A stretch of DNA of 33,714 nucleotides, taken from the NCBI GenBank assembly GCA_900472605.1, contig UCJD01000003.1, positions 40,161 to 73,874 on the forward strand, read 5' to 3'. This stretch comes from Hyphomicrobiales bacterium. GTDB lineage: Bacteria; Pseudomonadota; Alphaproteobacteria; Rhizobiales; Rhizobiaceae. The position numbers and the translations under genes were made by a program. The notes beneath the pieces were generated by a model. That model searched no databases, was not told where the DNA came from, and saw only the letters and a program-made list of their open reading frames with translations. Below are positions 8,648 through 14,447 of this stretch, in pieces; within the stretch, counting starts at the first letter, position 1; each line of letters begins with the position of its first letter.

Positions 8648-9547
8648 TTATCCCCGCGCATGCGCCTCAATCGCGCCATCCAGCGCATATTTCAGCTCGT
8701 CCTTGACGCCTGCGGACATGGCCAGCACTTCGCGAGCCTTCAGAAAATCCATGACGCCGGTGCGGCCGACGGCGGGGCGGAGGAAGATGTGGGGGGGCTG
8801 GATGCGGAGTTTGAGGGTGATCGCCGTCTGCATCATCAGCTGGCCGGAGCCGAAGATGCTCTCCATGCGGTTCGGGATATGCGTGCCGTCGCCCTCCGGC
8901 GCACCGACGACGTCGATGCCGATGACGATATCGGCGCGGTCCATCAGGCATTCATAGGGGACGGGATTGCTGATGCCGCCGTCGATCATCACCCGGCCGT
9001 GCAGCCTGACCGGCATGAAGACGGCAGGGATGGCGGAAGAGGCTGCGAGTGCCGGAAACAGCTGCCCCTCGCTGACCAGCACTTCCTGCTGGCCGTAATA
9101 ATCGGTGGCGGTCACCGTCATCGGGATCGGCAGGTCCTCGAAGCGATCGGGGAGATCGGCGGGCAAGAAGGCTTTGAGGATGCGCTCGAGATTGAACTGG
9201 CCGATGCGCACGCCGTTCGCCACGGCGTCGCGGACCGTCTGCGGGCGCAGGCCCCAGAGGCGGCTCACCACGGCGGTCTTGTTGCCGACGGTCATCAGCG
9301 CGTGTTCGCGGATCGCCTCGCCGGTCATGCCGGCGGCCATGCCGGCGCCCATGATGGCGCCGATCGAGGAGCCCGAAATCGCCACCGGGCGGATACCGAG
9401 TTCGTCGAGCGTTTCGATGACGTGGATATGGGCGAGGCCGCGGGCGCCGCCGCCGCCGAACGCAATGGCGATACGCGGCGACGCGCCGGAGGCGACATCT
9501 TCGAGAGCAGGGAACGCGGAACTGGTCTTTTCGGCCTGCTGTGTCAC
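8648..9547 (-). CDS. Patatin-like phospholipase / esterase (RssA-type)
   Basis: A 299-residue serine hydrolase of the patatin fold. The oxyanion hole glycine run is GGGGARG at 31-37. The nucleophile elbow is GSSIG at 59-63 (Ser61), and the dyad Asp is in IDGG (Asp189), giving the full Ser-Asp catalytic dyad. No signal peptide is evident, so it is probably cytoplasmic or loosely membrane-bound. Length and domain order resemble the RssA/YchK group of bacterial patatins, whose natural substrates are mostly unknown. It follows rsmD on the minus strand after 23 bases, so the two are probably co-transcribed. The end is convergent with the small membrane protein gene, 39 bases away. Confidence 0.9.
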   Translation of the reverse strand: MTQQAEKTSSAFPALEDVASGASPRIAIAFGGGGARGLAHIHVIETLDELGIRPVAISGSSIGAIMGAGMAAGMTGEAIREHALMTVGNKTAVVSRLWGLRPQTVRDAVANGVRIGQFNLERILKAFLPADLPDRFEDLPIPMTVTATDYYGQQEVLVSEGQLFPALAASSAIPAVFMPVRLHGRVMIDGGISNPVPYECLMDRADIVIGIDVVGAPEGDGTHIPNRMESIFGSGQLMMQTAITLKLRIQPPHIFLRPAVGRTGVMDFLKAREVLAMSAGVKDELKYALDGAIEAHARG

Positions 9548-9570
9548 CCTTTGCCCCCTGATACCGCTAG

Positions 9571-10131
9571 CTATTCAGGCTGGTAGCGGTAGAAATGCAC
9601 CCTGGTGTCGCCAAAAATCCGGCTTTCCAGGAAGAGATAGGAAGGATCGACCGAAACGACAACGTCGGAGCGCTCCTCAAGCACGGCAATCGCGCCCGGA
9701 AACAGCCAACCACCCTTGGCGGCCGCAGCCATTGCCTTCTCGCCGAGACCCTTGCCATAGGGCGGGTCGGCGAAGAGGAACTGGAACGGCTCGAGGTTGC
9801 CGACGCTGCCGAGATCGGTCGCGTCGCGCCTCAGGATGCGCGTCTTGCCGTGCAGGCCGAGCGCGTCGATATTTTCCCAAAGCAGACCCCTGCCCTCGAC
9901 GCTGTTTTCAACGAAGAGCGCATGGCGGCAGCCGCGCGAGACGGCTTCCAGCCCGACGGCACCGGTGCCGGCGAAGAGATCGAGTATCCGGGTGCCATCG
10001 ACGCATTCCGGATAGGCATGGCTCAGAATATTGAACAGGCTCTCACGCGTCCGGTCGGCAGTCGGCCGGATGTCGTTGGATTTAGGCACGGCGAGCGACC
10101 GTCCGCGAAACTCACCGCCGACGATCCGCAC
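9571..10131 (-). CDS. rsmD: 16S rRNA (guanine966-N2)-methyltransferase RsmD
   Basis: RsmD transfers a methyl group from S-adenosylmethionine to N2 of G966 in 16S rRNA. The 186-residue product matches family length. It begins MRIVGGEFRGR, typical of RsmD. The SAM-binding motif I is LDLFAGTG at 50-57, and the catalytic amino-methyltransferase motif IV is DPPYG at 122-126. The start is a GTG preceded by AGGA. This start lies inside the end of the pseudouridine synthase gene: the two overlap by 20 bases (10112-10131), which suggests translational coupling. The pairing puts two rRNA modification enzymes in one minus-strand unit. Confidence 0.95.
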   Translation of the reverse strand: MRIVGGEFRGRSLAVPKSNDIRPTADRTRESLFNILSHAYPECVDGTRILDLFAGTGAVGLEAVSRGCRHALFVENSVEGRGLLWENIDALGLHGKTRILRRDATDLGSVGNLEPFQFLFADPPYGKGLGEKAMAAAAKGGWLFPGAIAVLEERSDVVVSVDPSYLFLESRIFGDTRVHFYRYQPE

Positions 10132-12193
10132 CGCGTCCTATTCCCTTGCCCTTTGGTCCACCACGAGACGGCCCGCCCGAGGGCTTGCCACCGCCACCGG
10201 AACGATCGCCCGAAGGCTTGCCCGAAAAACTCTTCGCACCCGGCTTGGAACCGCCGGGCTTGGCACCGAAGCTCTTGCCGCGCGGCTTGTCGCCGAAGGG
10301 GCGATCACCGGCAGGACGCTCGGAGCGCGGGCGGTCACCCTGGGGACGATCACCACGAGGCTTGTCGCCAAACGAACGCTCGCCGGCCGGACGCTCGGAG
10401 CGGGCCTCACCGGAGAAACGCTTGGCGCGGGGACGCTCGTCACCCTCTTCGCGCGGGCGGCGCGGCTTGTCGCCGAACGGCCGGTCGCCGCGTGGGGGAC
10501 GATCGCCGAAGGAACGGGGACGGTCGTCTCCTTCCTCGCGCGGCCTGCGGTCTCCACGAGGCTTGGCTGCGAATGGGCGGTCGCCGGCTGGCCGGTCACC
10601 ACGGGGAGGACGATCGCCGAAAGGCCGATCGCCACGCGGCTTGTCACCACGTGCCGGGCGGTCGCCGAAGGAGCGCGGACGGTCGCCATCCTCGCGCGGC
10701 TTGCGTTCGCCACGCGGCTTGTCGCCAAAGGGACGATCGCCGCGTGCCGTGCGATCGCCGCCGGAGCGGTCACCGCGATCACCGAATGAGCGGTCGCCAC
10801 GGGACGGACGGTCACCGAAACCGCGGTCTCCGCGCTTGCGGTCGTCGTCACGGCTCACTTCGCTGGAGCGGATCCATTCGCCCTCTTCGTCGCGGGCGCG
10901 GTTGATCTGCACACGCGGGCCTTCATCATAGCTGGTCGGCTGCGGCTTGGAGCGGCCAGGCTTCTCGCCGCGGCGAAGGGCCGTCTGGGCGTTCTTCTCG
11001 GCCTTGGCGGCTGCCTTTTCGCCGAGCGGACGGGCGCCGGGCGCCATCCAGACATTGGCGGCGCGGCGCGTGGCGATCGGCGCGCGCTTCGGGCCCTCGT
11101 CCTTGCGGTCGCCACCACGGCTTGGGCCACGGCCGCCATCGCGGTCACCGCCACGGCGGTCATCACGCTTGTCGTCGCGCTTGGTGTCGAGGCGGCTCAA
11201 CGCGCGCTCGCGCTTGTCTTCCGGCTTCCACGCCGATCGCTCGCGGCGCTCGGGCCTTGCTTCCGTTTCTTCTTCCTCGGTCACGGCGGGCGCGTTGTAG
11301 ATCGGCGCGTCGAAATTGGCCTTGGCGTCCTCGATCAGGCGCGGGCCGAGCTGGTCGCGCAGCGTGCGGCCGCGCACCTCGATTACCGCGCGCTCGGGGA
11401 TATCGCCGAGCTGAAACGGACCGTAGGAGATGCGGATCAGGCGGTTGACGTCGAGGCCGAGCGCGCCGAGCACGTTCTTGATTTCGCGGTTCTTGCCTTC
11501 GCGCAGGCCCATGGTGAGCCAGACGTTGGAGCCCTGCACCTTGTCGAGCGTCGCTTCGATGGCGCCGTAGAGCACGCCGTCGACGGCGATGCCGTCCTTC
11601 AGCTTGTCGAGCGCTTCCTGGTCGATCTCGCCGTGGGCGCGCACGCGGTAGCGGCGCAGCCAGCCCGTGGTCGGCAGTTCCAGCGCGCGGGCAAGGCCGC
11701 CGTCGTTGGTCAAGAGCAGCAGGCCTTCGGTGTTGATGTCGAGGCGGCCGATCGACATGACGCGCGGCAGATCATCCGGCAGGTTGTCGAACACCGTCGG
11801 GCGGCCTTCCGGATCGGCGTTGGTGGTCACCAGGCCGGCCGGCTTGTGGTAGAGCCACAGACGCGTGCGCTCGATGCCGCGGATCGGCATGCCGTCGACT
11901 TCGATCTTGTCCGTCAGCGTGACGTTGACGACCGGCGTGTCCAGCGGTTTGCCGTTCAGCGTGACGCGGCCATCGAGGATCATGCGCTCGATATCGCGAC
12001 GCGAGGCAACGCCGGCGCGCGCCATCACCTTGGAGATGCGTTCCGCCTTGCTGTCGACGCTTGCGTCAGCCGAGGCCTCGGATTTGGCGCTCGGCTTCGC
12101 GAAGCTCTTCGCGGGCTTTTCGCCCGATTTCGCGCCGGTATCGCGCGGGGATGGCTTGCCACCCGGCCGTTTTGGCTTGTCTTTGAATGTCAT
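10112..12193 (-). CDS. RluB/RsuA-type rRNA pseudouridine synthase with long repetitive tail
   Basis: A 693-residue protein. Residues 1-48 are a basic linker, and about 49-95 form an S4 RNA-binding domain (ERISKVMARAGVASRRDIE). About 105-280 form the RsuA-family pseudouridine synthase core with the catalytic Asp152 in GRLDINTEG and the REGKNREIKN motif at 231-240. RluB of E. coli makes pseudouridine 2605 in 23S rRNA and is under 300 residues. Here about 400 further residues follow, low in complexity and rich in Arg, Gly, Asp and Pro, with degenerate copies of GDRPFGDKPRG at about 451-640. The tail is predicted disordered and strongly charged, and may bind RNA (inference). The ATG at 12193 is chosen because upstream codons overlap the divergent tadA promoter region. 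Confidence 0.92.
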   Translation of the reverse strand: MTFKDKPKRPGGKPSPRDTGAKSGEKPAKSFAKPSAKSEASADASVDSKAERISKVMARAGVASRRDIERMILDGRVTLNGKPLDTPVVNVTLTDKIEVDGMPIRGIERTRLWLYHKPAGLVTTNADPEGRPTVFDNLPDDLPRVMSIGRLDINTEGLLLLTNDGGLARALELPTTGWLRRYRVRAHGEIDQEALDKLKDGIAVDGVLYGAIEATLDKVQGSNVWLTMGLREGKNREIKNVLGALGLDVNRLIRISYGPFQLGDIPERAVIEVRGRTLRDQLGPRLIEDAKANFDAPIYNAPAVTEEEETEARPERRERSAWKPEDKRERALSRLDTKRDDKRDDRRGGDRDGGRGPSRGGDRKDEGPKRAPIATRRAANVWMAPGARPLGEKAAAKAEKNAQTALRRGEKPGRSKPQPTSYDEGPRVQINRARDEEGEWIRSSEVSRDDDRKRGDRGFGDRPSRGDRSFGDRGDRSGGDRTARGDRPFGDKPRGERKPREDGDRPRSFGDRPARGDKPRGDRPFGDRPPRGDRPAGDRPFAAKPRGDRRPREEGDDRPRSFGDRPPRGDRPFGDKPRRPREEGDERPRAKRFSGEARSERPAGERSFGDKPRGDRPQGDRPRSERPAGDRPFGDKPRGKSFGAKPGGSKPGAKSFSGKPSGDRSGGGGKPSGGPSRGGPKGKGIGRGADRRR
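10274..10843 (-). repeat. Degenerate in-frame repeats encoding GDRPFGD-type units
   Basis: This stretch encodes residues 451-640 of the pseudouridine synthase. The reading frame repeats variants of GDRPFGDKPRG, GDRPPRGDRP and PREEGD(D/E)RPR, with DNA blocks such as cgaccg/cggtcgcc recurring every 20-60 bases. The repeats are imperfect and in frame, with no stop, so they are coding. This is the most repetitive part of the window and is likely to vary in copy number between strains. Confidence 0.85.
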
Positions 12194-12264
12194 TTGTTGT
12201 TTGCCTGCCTTTTGGGGCCTTCTATCAGTTCGCGCCCCTGCGGTTAAGTGGAAATTGTCGGATC

Positions 12265-12714
12265 GTGAAGACAAATCAATTTATGGAGCTGGCACTTGAG
12301 GAAGCGCGTGCCGCGGGCGCCCGCGGCGAGGTGCCGATCGGCGCGGTCGTCGTGCTGGACGGCGCCGTGATCGCCCGCTCCGGCAACCGCACGCGCGAGC
12401 TCAACGACATCACCGCCCACGCCGAAGTGGCCGCCATCCGCATGGCCTGCGAAGCGCTCGGCCAGGAGCGGCTTTCGGGCGCCGATCTCTATGTGACGCT
12501 CGAACCCTGCACCATGTGCGCGGCGGCAATCTCGTTTGCCCGCATCCGTCGGCTCTATTATGGGGCCGAGGATCCGAAGGGCGGCGGGGTGGAGAACGGG
12601 GTGCGGTTTTATGCGCAACCGACATGCCATCATGCGCCGGAAGTGTATTCCGGGATGAGCGAAGTCCAGGCGGCGGAAATCTTGCGGGGGTTCTTTCAGG
12701 GGAAGCGGGATTAG
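12265..12714 (+). CDS. tadA: tRNA-specific adenosine deaminase TadA
   Basis: TadA deaminates adenosine 34 of tRNA-Arg(ACG) to inosine, allowing one tRNA to read CGU, CGC and CGA. The 149-residue product has the zinc and proton-shuttle motif HAE at 52-54 and the second zinc motif PCTMC at 81-85. Its N-terminus has the family pattern FMELALEEARAAGARGEVPIGAV. The GTG at 12265 is chosen because it restores the helix before that motif; an ATG at 12283 is the alternative. The gene diverges from the pseudouridine synthase, with only 71 bases between the two starts. Confidence 0.93.
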   Translation: MKTNQFMELALEEARAAGARGEVPIGAVVVLDGAVIARSGNRTRELNDITAHAEVAAIRMACEALGQERLSGADLYVTLEPCTMCAAAISFARIRRLYYGAEDPKGGGVENGVRFYAQPTCHHAPEVYSGMSEVQAAEILRGFFQGKRD

Positions 12715-12760
12715 GACGTTTTGGCCAATCGGGCGCTGCAGTGCGCCACTTTTCGTCGGC

Positions 12761-12784
12761 CTTTCAATGCTATATAGTTGAAAG
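12761..12784 (+). promoter_or_regulatory. Operator-like inverted repeat over the -10 of the MNT/HEPN pair
   Basis: A perfect 7-bp inverted repeat, CTTTCAA (12761-12767) and TTGAAAG (12778-12784), is separated by TGCTATATAG. The spacer contains a -10-like TATATA at 12771-12776. The site ends 16 bases before the MNT start codon, where an autoregulating toxin-antitoxin complex would be expected to bind. The -35 is not convincing. Calling it an operator is inference from position and symmetry. Confidence 0.5.
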
Positions 12785-12800
12785 AAATCGGGGTTTCTGA

Positions 12801-13121
12801 ATGGTCGGAATGACGGCACTGATGGCGAGGAGACGCGACAGGCGGCACAGTGCGGCATCAGCAGCCGTTTCGCAGGTGTTACGCGACGCCTCCAGCAAGG
12901 GCATCGACATCACTCTCGTGGGATCCCTTGCGCGAGGAGATTTCCGTTCGCATTCGGATGTCGATCTGCTCGTTCGCGGCCCCATGGACCGAAAGCGCCG
13001 CGCCCTGGCCGAACAGCTCGTGGCGGACGGGATGCGGGCGTCGGAAGTTCCCTATGACCTGGTCTTCGAGGCCGATCTGACCCACGATCGCCTTCAGGAG
13101 TTTCTCGATGGCATCGTTTAG
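12801..13121 (+). CDS. MNT-domain nucleotidyltransferase, MntA-type antitoxin
   Basis: A 106-residue minimal nucleotidyltransferase. It carries the exact GSx10DxD signature of the MntA family: Gly41-Ser42, ten residues, then Asp53-x-Asp55 (GSLARGDFRSHSDVD). A likely third acidic residue is in VPYDLVFE (Asp86 or Glu90). In characterised pairs, MntA neutralises the HEPN ribonuclease HepT by AMPylating a tyrosine next to its active site. The downstream HEPN gene overlaps by 14 bases, so translation is probably coupled. Start choice is uncertain: the ATG at 12801 has only a weak G-rich site, and Met4 and Met8 are alternatives. The antitoxin-type gene is upstream of the toxin gene here. Confidence 0.85.
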   Translation: MVGMTALMARRRDRRHSAASAAVSQVLRDASSKGIDITLVGSLARGDFRSHSDVDLLVRGPMDRKRRALAEQLVADGMRASEVPYDLVFEADLTHDRLQEFLDGIV

Positions 13122-13611
13122 CCTGCCGGCTTTTGCACGACTTACACCGAAAATTCGTCGCGCCGAGCGCGAGCTCGCCCAGATGGAAGCGTTCTACAAC
13201 AAGCATGCGGCCGAGATGGCCGCGAATGACTGGGGCGCCATGTCGGCCATCTCTGCCGGCATCCACAATGTGTACAACGGAATAGAGGATATTCTTCTCA
13301 GCCTCGCCAGGGACATCGACGACGATGTCCCGACGGGGCCATCCGCACACCAGGATGTGCTGGACCAGATGGCATCGGAAGTTTCGGGAACGCGACCGGC
13401 GCTTGTCGATCAGGATCTTTATGAGGCCCTAACGGAGCTCAAGGGCTTTCGACATCTCGTGCGCCATCGATACGGGTTCGATCTAAAGCCGGACAAGGTC
13501 GCTGAAAATCTGGAACTTCTCCGGCGTGTTTTTCCGACGTTCATCGCGGCTGTAACCACTTTGGAAGCGGCGATGAGAGAAAGTACCGAGGACGACACGC
13601 TGAAGAGCTAG
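13108..13611 (+). CDS. HEPN-domain ribonuclease, HepT-type toxin
   Basis: A 167-residue, mostly helical protein. Residues 115-122 read RHLVRHRY, an exact Rx4HxY, the catalytic and AMPylation-target motif of HepT toxins (Arg115, His120, Tyr122). The order of helices before and after the motif (IHNVYNGIEDILLSLARDID; LKPDKVAENLELL) fits a HEPN four-helix bundle. It is somewhat longer than typical HepT, with an extra N-terminal helix at about 12-40. HepT cleaves or trims RNA, and the adjacent MNT protein would restrain it. The start ATG lies within the last codons of the MNT gene. Function is inferred from motif and pairing; the RNA target is unknown. Confidence 0.82.
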   Translation: MASFSLPAFARLTPKIRRAERELAQMEAFYNKHAAEMAANDWGAMSAISAGIHNVYNGIEDILLSLARDIDDDVPTGPSAHQDVLDQMASEVSGTRPALVDQDLYEALTELKGFRHLVRHRYGFDLKPDKVAENLELLRRVFPTFIAAVTTLEAAMRESTEDDTLKS

Positions 13612-13680
13612 TCCAGGTGTGGCTGACAGCGACTTTTCATCCTCGCTATCGCCTCGCCTCAAACATTACTGCAGCAGGCC

Positions 13681-14310
13681 TTACTGCAGTAGGTTCCACC
13701 ACTGCTTGCCGGAGCCGGCAACTGCGGCTTCCTTTTTCTTCTTCTTCATCTTCTTCAGCTCAGGCTCGCCGACATCGTCGAGCTTGGTGGGATCGTCGAC
13801 CTGGCGGTATTCGGTCGGCGGATCGGAGATGTAGCGGCGCTGGTCGATATAGGCGCCCTTCTGGATGGCGCGGGCTTCGCGGAAGGCCTTGGCCTGGGCT
13901 TCCGTCGTGCGGCGGCCGCCTTCGACCTCGTTGTTGGCGAGCGGCGACTGGTAACCGGACTTGTCGCTGTTCTCGTCGGCTTCCTTGACGAGGCGGGCGC
14001 GGGTTTCCTCAGGCGATTCGACCCACTGCGGATTATCCTTGCTGGCGATCGATTCCTGCGGCGCGACCAGGTTTTCCTTGTCGCCGGCCTTCGGAACCAC
14101 GAGGCCCGGACGCGGATTGTACTTCACGCCCTTGTTCTTGGGTTCGGCGCCGGTCAGCGAGGTGGATTGGCCGAGGTCATCGGTCAGCTGCTGGAATGCC
14201 GTCTTGTCCGTGCCGTAGCGGGGGCCGCTCGTGCAGCCCGACATCATCGCAGTGCCTGCCATCGCAACAGTCAGGCATGCGCCCAAACGGAACCAACGCT
14301 TCGATAACAT
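13681..14310 (-). CDS. Probable outer-envelope lipoprotein of unknown function
   Basis: A 209-residue protein with a lipoprotein signal: positive start MLSKRWFRLG, hydrophobic segment to about residue 22, and lipobox MSGC with the lipidated Cys26. The mature part is hydrophilic, without repeats or a domain I recognise, and rich in charged and Pro residues. The conserved-looking stretch QAKAFREARAIQKGAYIDQRRYISDPPTEYR suggests a real family, and a lysine run KKMKKKKK occurs at 186-193 near the C-terminus. The ATG at 14310 has GGAAGG upstream, and the frame before it is not protein-like. It lies downstream of ileS on the same strand, 137 bases away across a hairpin. The positive tail could contact peptidoglycan or nucleic acid (speculative). 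Confidence 0.8.
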   Translation of the reverse strand: MLSKRWFRLGACLTVAMAGTAMMSGCTSGPRYGTDKTAFQQLTDDLGQSTSLTGAEPKNKGVKYNPRPGLVVPKAGDKENLVAPQESIASKDNPQWVESPEETRARLVKEADENSDKSGYQSPLANNEVEGGRRTTEAQAKAFREARAIQKGAYIDQRRYISDPPTEYRQVDDPTKLDDVGEPELKKMKKKKKEAAVAGSGKQWWNLLQ

Positions 14311-14398
14311 GAAAACCCTTCCAGCCATGCCGGTGCAATCAATGCTCAACCGGACATCCTCCCCGTGACGGAAAAATCCGGCCAATTTCAGGCAGCTT

Positions 14399-14436
14399 TT
14401 ACCGGATGAACCGCGATTGCGCAATTCATCCGGTAA
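14399..14436 (-). terminator. Hairpin after ileS
   Basis: A perfect 12-bp inverted repeat, TTACCGGATGAA (14399-14410) and TTCATCCGGTAA (14425-14436), has a 14-base loop that can itself pair as GCG/CGC. It begins 12 bases past the ileS stop and about 90 bases before the lipoprotein gene. There is no clean U run on the ileS strand, so it may be a weak terminator, a 3'-end stabiliser or a processing site. Confidence 0.55.
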
Positions 14437-14447
14437 CTTTCTTCGGT

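Noticed and set aside
10274..10843. Possible CRISPR array or tandem satellite
   Set aside because: Spacing is irregular, the units are degenerate and all lie in one open reading frame, so the repeats are protein-coding.
10031..10931. Repetitive plus-strand frames with RSP-type and TRLV-type repeats opposite the pseudouridine synthase tail
   Set aside because: These are mirror images of the in-frame repeats of the minus-strand gene. The S4 and pseudouridine synthase domains fix the real frame.
13668..13689. TTACTGCAG direct repeat at the end of the lipoprotein gene
   Set aside because: Two nine-base copies around a PstI-like palindrome; short and partly coding, with no supporting context.
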